This document shows positions 1 through 20,584 of a DNA stretch of 64,000 nt, one piece after another (the stretch's first letter is position 1; each line of letters starts with the position of its first letter). The notes beneath the pieces were generated by a model. The model worked only from the letters and a program-made list of their open reading frames with translations. It searched no databases and was not told where the DNA came from. A program made the translations under genes and the position numbers. The stretch lies in assembly GCF_963675165.1 (NCBI RefSeq), contig NC_087380.1, forward strand, positions 2,905,803-2,969,802, given 5' to 3'. Origin of the DNA: Halichondria panicea (taxonomy: Eukaryota; Porifera; Demospongiae; Suberitida; Halichondriidae).

Positions 1-410
1 CGTTGCTATGCGTATATTGCGAAATATGCACCCTGATTGGTCAGATTCTGCCTATTGCGCATGCCCAGAAACATAACATTTTGACATCATCCAAAACATC
101 TATTTTTAGCAATAAATGCCTCCCTGGTAGAAACCCACATCCTGAATTTCTGATTGCCTCATTGTGTATGTTTTATGTTCTCATTTATAACTATCATAAC
201 TACCTTTGCTTCCATGTATGGTTACTACATTTTCTTTACGACACCCCTATTAGGTTTCACCACTGTAGTAGCTAACGAGGGTCTAAAGTAAGCTTCAAGC
301 TTGTCGAGTCAAATCTCTGGGCGTCCGGCTTTACATCCAGACAGTAGTGGACACCTACTCATTTTTCAGGGCAAACCAATAAGTGAACTCCTTGCAAAAT
401 ATTTTTCTGC

Positions 411-480
411 TACTGATGGGGCTCGAACTCTCAACCTTGTGATCTTGAGTCGAGTGCTTTACCCACTGGCCACCAACAAA
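411..480 (-). repeat. tRNA-like head of a possible SINE
   Basis: Read on the minus strand this stretch looks like a degenerate tRNA. An A-box-like segment (GGCCAGTGGGTAAAGC) is followed about 35 nt later by a B-box-like GAGAGTTCGAGCCCC. The cloverleaf stems do not pair well, so it is unlikely to be a working tRNA gene and fits better as the tRNA-derived head of a SINE. No second copy was found in the window, so the family is not established. The rest of positions 1-723 shows no gene. Confidence 0.35.
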
Positions 481-723
481 CCCACAAATAATAGTACATG
501 CACATTTGTTGCCTTTTGACCTCGCAAATGCAGTAACTTATGGCATTGCACTCATTGCCATGTAGGTATATAAGCTACAATGTCAAAACCAAATAGAAAT
601 TTAGTTGGTCAAATTAGTTGTGGTCACCATGATGTGCATCTACACTCATGTACAGCTAGACATAAATATTTTTAACGACACGTATTAGAAACGTCAGTCA
701 CACTAAACAAACACAATATGTGC

Positions 724-2503
<1,780 letters not shown>

Positions 2504-2614
2504 GATGAAGCTCCACACAGTACAACACGTACACAACACAGTACACTTACAGTATTCTGCTGAGTGTACAAGTTGAAGTTGACACACCCCCAAAACTTTC
2601 TGTTGAATGCCAAC

Positions 2615-3794
2615 AGTAGAGGAGAGGGATTGGAAACGCATGCGTGGGATCGGGACTCAGTACAATTTCGGCCCATCCGTGTCTTGCCTACGCCCACGCA
2701 ATGCTGTAGCGGTAACTGAAGCAAGGCATCTGTTTAGAAGGACAGAGAAGTGCCTTGGCCTCAGGGATATTGCACAGGGCTATGCCAGTTAGTACTATGC
2801 TCTTAGTACCTAGTATAGTTGTAACCTTAACCTAGAAGTGTCTACTAAAGGAGTTTCATGAGTTTTTTTAAGCTTTCCTTGACTGGCTGAGGATTGTGGG
2901 ATTTTTTTATCTCTCCAAAAAGAAGTACAGCCTGTTTGAGATTGAAGACAAGTACAGTGGTATGTTAAGTGTTTTTTAAATGTAGCAACTTTGTGATTGA
3001 CTCTCCATGGTAGTATTTGCTGACAAATTTATTATCACACTCATGACTTTCACTTGTGGGATTTTGTGGAAGTGTAGGTGTTGAAGTAGCAAATGTATAT
3101 AGGCTAGAAGTGACCCTTTAATGTTACTACATACTATTGTACACTTTATTTGTAGTTATACGAATGGATCGGCAAGTTTTTTGGGGAAGAGTTATGAGAG
3201 AATAAACGACGGAAGTGTCAGTTGTGGAAGACCCAAGGTAACTGTTATCTCAAACTGATACTGTTTTTAATCTCAGATTGTGTGCATCTGATGATGGTTC
3301 TTCAGAGTTTACATCGGCAGACTGTAGCACGTTCACTGAACCACTACCAAAGAGGACGTTCAAGAAAATTGCATCATTATTTCTGTCTTTACATCACGAG
3401 TAGACATACAATAATTATGTTAAATTGTTTGTATAATGAATTGTTTATGATCTAGATCTATAAAAGAGAAGTTAACATGTTCTTGAACTTCTATTAACAC
3501 TGTGTCTAATCCCACTGTAAACTATTTCATACAATGGCGAAAACTCCTCTAATACTAACTTCTGAAACACGAATGGAAGCTAGTAGCCTAACTTGATCCT
3601 AGTAGCCTTCCTGCCTGTCTCATGTCTCTTTCTGGCTAGTCAGTAGTAGCCTTCCTGCCTGTCTTTTGGCTGTTAAAGATTAAAATACTAGGTCAATTTC
3701 TAGTGACGGAGGCAGGAAAGGAAGAAATTTAACCGTGACACGCATGGGCCGGGCATTTACGTATGCGTTTCCAATCCCTCTCCTCTACTATCTA
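2615..3794. mobile_element. Non-autonomous TIR element (P-like family)
   Basis: Inverted ends AGTAGAGGAGAGGGATTGG at 2615 and its complement at 3767-3794 bound a 1.2 kb stretch. The flanks share ATGCCAA (left ATGCCAAC, right ATGCCAAT), which suggests an 8-bp target duplication as made by P-superfamily transposases. The left end lacks the terminal CATAGAT seen at the right. The same terminal motif (GGATTGGAAACG) recurs at 28502-30076 and at the right end of the transposase-bearing element at 23.4 kb. The interior has short open stretches with plausible splice donors (for example before 2960 and 3237) but no protein that I recognise. It lies between PTGR1-like copies A and B. Confidence 0.6.
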
Positions 3795-4114
3795 TGATGC
3801 CAATCAACCTTTACTAATCACTCAGCTGTTTGATTCATGCCCAATGCCAGTGCATGCATGCAGTCATTTGATCTGTTATGACAGATCTACAGCATGCATG
3901 CATGCCTATAATAATTTGTACAGGAGCTTCCGAATACAACTATAGCTGCAGCATCATGCTCATATTAATACAAACACAAGATCTGCATGGGATGTTGACA
4001 TTTACCCCATCAACCAATCAGGACATAATTTACGAACAACTAGTAAATCACTCAACTAACCAGATTAGCTACGTATACTATATATTAGCTAATGGCATTT
4101 AGAGTCAATGTAGT

Positions 4115-7272
<3,158 letters not shown>

Positions 7273-7645
7273 GATGAAGCTTGATGAGTTGCAGGATATA
7301 TACGATTGCTTGAAGTTTGCAAGGCCAAATTAAGTGCATGCAGCCGGCCCAACTGCTGTTTATATAATCTGACTTTTGCTGAGTGTAGACGCCCACACAC
7401 AGCATGCACAGCCACCTCTGCTAAACACCGCGGGTTGAGTAAAAACGTAAAACATTGCAACCCACAATGTTATTATAATTTATCACGTTCTATAGACAAG
7501 TTTTACTACTAAAAAGGTTGCAATGGCAAACAAAACTATAGGTATAACTCGAGAATAAAGTTTTGCAAATACACAAAGTAAACATCTTGATACTACTCTA
7601 CCAGTTGCACACAACAAAATTAGCATCTATAGCATCTACAGTCAT

Positions 7646-10902
<3,257 letters not shown>

Positions 10903-11297
10903 GATGAAGCTTGATGAGTTGCAGGATACGATTGCTTGAAGTTTGCAAGGCCAAATTAAGTGCATGCAAGGTAGTTAGCCGGCCCAACTGCTGAATATAA
11001 TCTGACTTTTGCTGAGTGCAGACGCCCACACACAGCATGCACGCTCACAAGTTATGCACAGACACCTCTGCTAACACCGCAGGTTGAGTAAAAACTTTGA
11101 TTGTGAAACATTGCAACCCACGATGTTATTATAGCACAACACAGGCAAGTTTTACTACTAAACAGTTGCAATGGCAAACAAAACTATAGGTATAACTCGA
11201 GAACAAAGTTTTGCAAATACACAAAGTAAACATCTTGATACTACTCTACCAGTTGCACACAACAAAATTAGCATCTATGTATAGCATCTACAGTCAT

Positions 11298-13690
<2,393 letters not shown>

Positions 13691-13846
13691 GATATTTAAA
13701 AGCTTGCTGCTGAAGTAGATAATATAATAATAGATAATAATCACATGCCATAGGCCATAGGATGTAAATGCTCATGCGCAAATTAGCTACGCCCACTCAA
13801 TGTTCACAGCCACAGGGGAAAGCACCCTACAAGCAAACAACCATAA

Positions 13847-15087
13847 TCAAACGATTCCTACTAATCTACAGCTAACATCCCATAGTTTCCTAGCTACATG
13901 TTCATCCTTGCTAACATCTGTGAGGAGTTGAGCTTGTTGACAGTCACGAACGAATGCTCCGGACACCTCCTCCATCTCCTCAGCCAGGGCACAGTGGATG
14001 CTTGTCTGAGCTCCCTCCCAAGGAGTCTTAAAGAGCAGCGAGAGAACAACATATACCAGCGGCTGCAGGAAAAAATGTGCAGATGAAATTTTACGCTGAA
14101 ATTAGGATATGGGATATGGGTTAGCCTCACAATAGGCCGACCGACCGACTATAACACTTGGTCAAAAAGAGGGTTAGAGTTTTGTTTTCTACCTAGTTTT
14201 ATAATAGACCGAGGCCGGGAACGAGGCTAGCCTCACATAGGTAGTTAGACAGTGGCTATTTAGACAGTAGTACCAGTGGCAGAAATATGTTATGCCATAT
14301 AACATGCAGAAGAACTTACCTGTAGAGCAAATGGTAGCTTGCGGAGAGAGTGTCGTCCAAGTCGTGTTTGGACCATCCCAGGAGAGAGGACATTAGCTGT
14401 AACTCGTGTGCCTGATAGTCGTCGTGCCAACTCTCGGGTGAACAAAATATTAGCCAGTTTGCTCTGACAGTAAGCTACATGACGATTTGGTTGAGTGCTC
14501 AGACGTGCTTCACTTTTACTATTCATATTATCAAAGTCAAATTGGTCACAGTTTTTGTAAAGAAGTGAAGAGACGGTGACAATTCTACTTGGTTGAGATT
14601 CTTTCAAACGTTCCAGTAACAAATTTGTCAGAAGAAAATGGCCTAGATGATTAACTCCCATATGTAACTCAAATCCATCTTCCGTAGCACAATATTCAGG
14701 ATACATCACACCAGCATTATTTAGCAAAACATCAATGTGTGGTTCAAACTCCAAGATTTTCTCAGCGAATAGACGGATTGAAACCATCGATTCAAGATCT
14801 AATTGAAGGAAAATAATGTCCTGATTACCACTTTTCTGGCGAATTTTAACTGCAGCTTGCTCCCCATTTTCGATATTCCGACAGGCTAGAATAACTCGTG
14901 CTTGTCTCTTTGCGAGTTCCAATGCAGTCTCATATCCTATTCCACAGTTAGCTCCAGTGACCAAAACTGTTTTTCCTTTGAGATGAGCTTTGGATTGACA
15001 CATGTGCTTCTTCAGGGATGTCCTGTGCTTGACAACCAGTAGCATCACTACTGCACTCACTAACACAATGGCTACTGATCCCCACAT
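13847..15087 (-). CDS. RDH-like: Retinol dehydrogenase-like SDR
   Basis: Classical short-chain dehydrogenase of the RDH11-14 type, an NADP(H)-dependent retinal/retinol oxidoreductase usually anchored in ER or mitochondrial membranes. Two exons: 14320-15087 and 13847-14062 (phase 0), 327 aa, the usual family length. Residues 4-20 form a hydrophobic anchor. TGANCGIG (44-51) is the cofactor loop, NNAG (123-126) the structural motif, Ser173/174 and YCQSK (Tyr206, Lys210) the catalytic residues, and SPGMVQT follows. Exon 2 supplies the family C-terminal part LLFKTPWEGAQTSIHCALAE. The start is the first ATG before the membrane segment. It is head to head with URAD copy 1 (169 bp between start codons), so the two may share a promoter. 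True substrate unknown. Confidence 0.9.
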
Positions 15088-15256
15088 GTCCTCACTCGAC
15101 TCAGAGTCACTTTTGTAGTATCCAGCCAGACAGAAGTTCTCTTAATAGATCTATATGGTATGGGTCGTCCCAAGTCACATTAATTGGAGCAAGTGCATGG
15201 GCGTTGCCTTACCTTATGGGGGTGCTGTTCATGAGATCGAGTGCTAGTGGCTCGAC
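15088..15256. promoter_or_regulatory. Shared divergent promoter, SDR / URAD copy 1
   Basis: Only 169 bp separate the start codons of the minus-strand SDR gene and the plus-strand URAD gene, so promoter elements for both must lie here or in the first exons. I see no strong TATA box. The second URAD copy has lost this region: the homology between the two blocks begins at 15247, 10 bp before the ATG. Confidence 0.5.
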
Positions 15257-15778
15257 ATGCTATCTATTGAGAATGTAAACCTGTTGGACTACTCAGACTT
15301 TAAAGACAAGTTTGGCTCGGTCATAGAGCACTGTCCATTTGTTGCAGCTGGTGTCTGGAGTTCTCATCCATTTCTAAACAGAGAATCACTTCACTCTGCC
15401 TTTGGGACCTTCCTAGGAGCTCTCAACAAAACCACGAAACTAAGAGTAGTGAGATGCCATCCTGATCTGGCTGGGAAGTTAGCTGCAGAAAAACTACTGT
15501 CGGACGAATCGGCGAGAGAGCACAAAAGTGCTGGATTATTGAGCCTCAGTGTGGACGAAAAGAGGTCCCTAACAGAGTTAAACCAGACGTACAAGGAGAA
15601 ATTTCAGTTTCCATTCATTTTGTGTGTACGAGAGAATAAGAAAGAGTCGATTTTCCGAGAGATCAGAAAGAGAGTGAATAACGATGTTGAGAGTGAGCTT
15701 GAGAATGCACTGGCTGAGGTGTGCAAGATTGCCTGGTACAGAATAGCTGATCTGGTGAAGGACACGAGTAACCTTTGA
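15257..15778 (+). CDS. URAD: OHCU decarboxylase, copy 1
   Basis: 2-oxo-4-hydroxy-4-carboxy-5-ureidoimidazoline decarboxylase, the third step from urate to S-allantoin. One exon, 173 aa, the same length as vertebrate URAD. Residues 28-53 (VAAGVWSSHPFLNRESLHSA) match the family, HPDLAGK (68-74) holds the catalytic His68, Ser85/Glu88 lie in SAREHKSAGL, and Arg162 is in KIAWYRIADL. The usual SxxEQ motif reads SAREH here, so a conserved Gln is His89 in this copy. The C terminus SNL could be a weak peroxisomal signal. The stop lies 253 bp from the stop of the receptor gene (tail to tail). Upstream it faces the SDR gene. Confidence 0.92.
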   Translation: MLSIENVNLLDYSDFKDKFGSVIEHCPFVAAGVWSSHPFLNRESLHSAFGTFLGALNKTTKLRVVRCHPDLAGKLAAEKLLSDESAREHKSAGLLSLSVDEKRSLTELNQTYKEKFQFPFILCVRENKKESIFREIRKRVNNDVESELENALAEVCKIAWYRIADLVKDTSNL

Positions 15779-16030
15779 GAACACTATGTATTTTATACTT
15801 TTATTGAGTTGCCAAGCTAAGTGTCTGAAATTAATTTTTACCCACCCACATACGTGGTTGTGTGCTCGTTCCTATGCAGGCCGAATTTTTAATAGCTATG
15901 CCGGACACAAAAAATCAGTGTATATACCATCGAAAATGAGATGGGCTGATATTGCTACTGAATTTGGAACATTAATTTTTTTGAATGAATATGAGCACTC
16001 ACAAACATATGCTAGTTCAATTCAGTTTTT

Positions 16031-19000
16031 TTATCGTATTCCTCCAGCAGCTGGAGCCTCTGTGTTGCCACGCCCACTCACAGTCGAGTAGGCTTTGTTT
16101 TGCGTATAGCTGTAGTCACCTTTGACCTCTCTGGAGGCTGGGATCTCCTCATAAATGGCAGGGGCAGTCTCGTAGGTAGCAGCTGCACTTTGACCCCGGT
16201 CAGTAAGGGGGATATCTTGCAGAACGGTCCTGTGTGTGGAGAGAACAGATGATATCACTTAGTACAATAACATTTGTTTGTCACATTTTCCCTCCTCTCT
16301 TGTACCGGAGCACCAGGTAGGTCACCATCACTACAGTCACTGCAATCACTACCACTACCAGGGCCACCACTCCTCCCACCATAGCACCAGTGTTGTCAGA
16401 ACTAGAGGGAGAGCTCTCAATCATGATCATCAGTAGAGGCTGTAATGGAATATGGGGTAATGACAACCCAACAGTATAATTATGTTAGCACTAACCTAAC
16501 ACAATACATGCTGTGCTCATCCCTCCACTGGTAGGCAACACACAGCAGTAGACACCACCAGGAGCAGAAGCTGTTCCACTCATCATCAGACTGACACTCA
16601 TCTGACCTCCGCTAACATACAACGCTCCATCCTCTGTAACAACAGACCCGTTAGGATAGTACCAATCTCCTGTGTTCCCCTCACAGCAGCCAGCAAGGTC
16701 AGTATGACAAACGAGGCCACTCCCCTTTCCCAAGGAGGACAGGGGGATCTCAGAGAGCCCAGACAGGTAGTTGGTGGAGGATAGGGATAGGTAGACAGGG
16801 GGAGGGGCTATATGCATGGGGGTGTTATTAGTGTCAGACAAATATAATGGTAACCCTCACTCTGACAAGACGGTGGATTGCTCCAACTGCCAGTGGACAG
16901 ACAAGTGGCAATAGATGACCCAGAATGAATGAATCCAGTGTCACAGCTAGGTGTAGGTCGCCTCTCCTCCAATCATTGTGCTGGTTGGTTGTCCAGGATA
17001 TCCGTTGTCAATAGAGCGAGGAGGGCCACAGGAGAGTACTGTTTATAAGACACTGTAATATCAGCACAAATAGCAGTGAGGCTTACATGAGCTAGATGAA
17101 GTGGTGCTGGTAACTATAGCAGTGGTAGTTACTAAGAGAATAAATGATTATTGCAGATAAAAAATTTATTATCCAAGCTCACCTAGCCGCACACAGAATG
17201 TCATATCTACTCCAGTACTGTCAGGAATCACACAGCAGTAGGACCCAGTGGGGCCTGACACAGACCCTCGACGATGGAGTCGAAGTATCCCAACACCACG
17301 AGAGGAAACGAATGGAACCGAGGTGTTGACATCAGATCGTCTAGGAACAACCTCTCCGCTGGGAAACCTCCACTCCCCGGCTGCAAGGCCGTCGCTTCCA
17401 CGACAGCATTGAGCATTGTTAGTTCTGCAGATAAGCGCCTGATCATCGGCCTCCCCGATAGTGTTTATGTCAACCTGTGAGTTCATACCAGCATAGTTGG
17501 TGGTTCCCAAGGAAACGTATACAGGAGGTACTGGAGGTACTGTGGGGATGGGGGGATTGTATCTCTGTTATACAACATTGTATATACTTACCTTCACAAG
17601 TGAGGGGTGATCCACTCCATGATCTGTTAGCCAGACACACTCTGGTAGTAGTGCTGGTAGTAGTGGCGGGTACGTATCCATTCAAGCAGCTCTGTGTGAC
17701 CGTGGCTCCCTCAGGGCATGGTGAGGTACTAGAGCTGTAGCTGATCATTCCATTGGTTGGTACAGGGAGGTCAGGACAGGTGGCTGGGGCAACAAAATCT
17801 ATCAACCATCCATGCATCATACACGTCTAGCTTGTACTCCTTACCTCGACAAGTTGGAGTTGACCCACTCCACATTCTATTAACCCCACAAATCCTGCTG
17901 GTCTCCATTGATAGTGTAGCCAGTGTCACAGGAGTAGGTAGCTCCAGTATCCACTGGTCTGATGTCAGTGGATCCACCATCGTAGGAAACGATCAGTGTG
18001 GGTAAATCAGAGCAGGTTATCTCTGTGGGAATAGGTACATTCAACAAAAGAATATATAGTGGGTCAGTTCCACTTACGCTGACAAGTTGGAGGAGACCCA
18101 CTCCACACTTTATCATTTCCATCACTCTCACAAGTCCTGGTGCTGCCGCCATTGATAGTGTAGCCAAAGTTACAGCTGTAGGTGGCCACAGTGTCCACTG
18201 GTCTGCTGTTAGTAGATCCAGCACCATAGTTAATGTCCCCATTTGCCAGTGTGGATAAATCAGAGCAGGTTATCTCTATATATGGAACACAAGCACCCTA
18301 CGTACACATTATTACACATTCATGATCAGCATTTCTTACGCTGACACACTGGAGCTGATCCACTCCAGGTACCCTCACTCCCACAAGTCCTCATTGCCTC
18401 TCCGACCAGACGGTAGCCATTGGTACAAGAGTAAGTAGCTGTAGTGCCCACTGGTCTGATGCCAGTGGATCCATCACTGTAAGATATCACCCCGTTGGTC
18501 AGTGTGGGTAGTAAGTCAGAGCAGGTTATCTCTATATGGGAACAGGTATACGCATAACATACACGTTATTACACATTCAGTCATTCCTTACGCTGACACA
18601 CTGGAGCTGACCCTCCCCAGATACCCTCACTCCCACAAGTCCTCATTGCATCTCCGACCAGACGGTAGTCACCAAAGCAGTTGTAAGTGGCTTGTCCATT
18701 ATTATAGGTTATGCCTCCATTAGAAATGGTCGGGAGATTATCAAAACAGAGTGGTGGAACTGCAAGGGAGATAAGGTTATGTAAATAGGAGAGTTGTGAT
18801 GGTTTCATAAACTCATGGAGGTGCATACACTGGGTGAAATAAATTTAAATACAGAAGTTAGGGCAATGGTAATACTTTTATCCACTCACCCAGGTTGGCA
18901 CAGATGGTCATATCTCCTCCAGTAGTTGGTACAGTACAACAGTAGGACCCGGTTGGAGTGAGGGGGTTGTTACCCTGTCTACGGTTCAGTCTGATGAGTT

Positions 19001-19443
19001 TGGGAGCATTCCTGTTAATGTAGAACTGCTGTCCTGCGTTTGCTGAGCCACCATTTTGCGGTATCACACTCCTATTAGGATACGTCCACTGTCCCAGTGC
19101 TCCCATACCATTGTTGTCAGCATTACTTCTACAGCAGGTAGTGAGATCAGTGTGACAGGTAAGAGAAGGGAGACCACCCGGAGCATCCTCCCCAATGTCA
19201 GTGATAAGGATCTCCATATTGTTTGTAGTGATGGTACGACCCGATCCCAGGGACAGTGAGACTGTTTAGTGACACAAATTTTACAATGTTAAGCCATACC
19301 ATGCCAATAATAATACTGTAGCAGTTCAGCTGAGATGTAATATTATTCATGACACATGATTGGATCCATTTACCTTGTTGTCCCCAGCAGGTGGATACAA
19401 TACATAGCAACAGCGGCAGAAGCTGAACACCTTGAGCCTTCAT
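16031..19443 (-). CDS. Ig-like/sushi transmembrane receptor, copy 1 (frameshifted)
   Basis: Type I membrane protein read on the minus strand. Exon 1 (19374-19443) is a signal peptide (MKAQGVQLLPLLLCIVSTCW). Then come an Ig-like domain (18890-19261, ending GSYCCTVP), five sushi/CCP exons (18592-18759, 18340-18531, 18078-18275, 17845-18022, 17592-17783), a second Ig-like exon (17183-17539), a Thr/Ser linker (17087-17131), a sixth sushi exon (16861-17038), a third Ig-like exon (16496-16807), a transmembrane exon (ends 16285) and a tail (16031-16229) with AIYEEIPAS. Nearly all junctions are phase 1. Here CCP4 lacks 2 bp near 17903 relative to copy 2 and shifts frame after INGD, so a full receptor is not encoded as it stands. 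Ligand unknown. Confidence 0.8.
16861..17038 (-). other. Sixth sushi exon with an internal stop (copy 1)
   Basis: Entered in the phase of its neighbours the exon reads LLSCGPPRSIDNGYPG, then GGEATYT and TAG. The second half of a sushi domain (CDTGFIHSGSSIATC ... WSNPPSCQ) continues in another frame, as if 4 nt (ACCT) had been added before AGC-TGT. The same state is in copy 2 (25024-25201). The exon is bounded by phase 1 introns, so it can be skipped without changing the frame. Confidence 0.65.
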
Positions 19444-19503
19444 TGTATGCAACCTCTAGCATCAGACTATATAGACTCCAAAACAGTAGACCTATCTGTT
19501 TAA

Positions 19504-20413
19504 AGTAGAAAGTAAAAGATCTATACAACAAGTTGTGGAATTGTCACAGTCAGCTGAAAAGAAGGCCATACTTCAAACATTTTGTCTGGAACTAGTAGCT
19601 GTGATAAACAAAACACTGAAGCACTTTGGGAGAGTCAGAGAACACACAGCAAAAGAGCGAGCTCAAACATTATTCTTCACGTCATCACAGCAGGAACTAC
19701 CTGGTGTATGGAAACATGGTTGTGCCCAGCTAGGAATATCAGTTGTCAGTGTACATCAACAGCAGTCAGTAAATCGAGTTTTGTTCGAAAAAGTTTTGGT
19801 TAGGAGTCTAAGTCACTGTGAAGATAATTCAAGTAAGCTTACCCGTAAACGAGAAGATCTTTCATGTGACGAATGTAATGCTGTTAGATATGCAGCCGGC
19901 TATACAACAAAAAAGCTATTAGAAGTGTATAAAAAAGTTAATTCATGTACTGCTGCTAACTTTGTTGAATGTCTCTCTCAAATGAAAATGGTGGGTCATC
20001 GACATGGAAGTATTGAAGACTGCTCTTTTTACGACTTTTCAATGGAATGGATGGCAAACATTGACAGAGGTGGACTGTTCTACGTAGATGACAAAAGTTT
20101 TATGCTGTTTAAAGCTATTGAAATAAAAACACAAGAATTGCTCCCACAGCACTTACGAACACAACAAACGAGCAGTAAGGAGTTGATTGCTGAAGTAGTA
20201 GCCGATGATGATGTACAATTTTGGTGGTCTATGATATCCATTGACATTGATTTAGAGATTGAACAATCACAATTGCTGGAGGAGATAATTGAAAAGTGGA
20301 TAACTATGAGAGGTTTTTCAATGGTGTCTTCTTGGCTTGAGCAGTACAAGCTAGCCAAGCAAAAGAATGTCAAAAGATCAAAAAGTCTCAGAAAAGATCT
20401 CAGTACTGACTAG
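19504..20413 (+). CDS. Companion ORF of P-like transposon, 5' cut
   Basis: Open frame of about 303 codons that runs back, without an ATG near its beginning, exactly to the end of duplicated block 1 at 19503, so its 5' part seems to have been cut off there. The first possible start of other kinds is GTG at 19535. Visible features are a basic segment KLTRKRE, a pair of cysteines in LSCDECNAVRYAAGYTTKKL, an acidic C-terminal third and a lysine-rich end (KQKNVKRSKSLRK). The RYAAGYTTKKL stretch resembles a C-terminal motif of P-type transposases, a part missing from the transposase gene facing it 171 bp away. It may be a second transposon protein. Function unknown. Confidence 0.6.
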
Positions 20414-20584
20414 CTGTAGCTGTGTACATGTATTAATACTTTGGTGCAATATTATGTTTCTCTCGTTTTAGGGATATTACTTATCTAATTACAAGTATGT
20501 ATTGAAGTTACGATAGTAATTAATACAGTCATGGAATTATAGAGTTAAAAACAACATGAAACACAATAATACATACAACACACC

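Larger units (their letters stand above)
15247..19503. repeat. Duplicated block, copy 1
   Basis: A 4257-bp block holding URAD (plus) and the sushi/Ig receptor (minus) recurs as 23410-27668 (4259 bp, offset 8163, then 8165 after a 2-bp indel). The match starts at GTGGCTCGAC and ends at CTATCTGTTTAA, then stops abruptly. By eye I count 12 differences in about 400 bp of URAD and only about three events in the remaining 3.8 kb. Confidence 0.95.

Noticed and set aside
415-480. A functional tRNA gene on the minus strand
   Set aside because: The A and B boxes look right but acceptor, anticodon and T stems do not pair, so only a tRNA-derived repeat is reported.
17143-18258. Plus-strand open frames across the receptor genes
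   Set aside because: They are shadows of the minus-strand sushi and Ig-like exons, which have correct splice signals and conserved cysteines.
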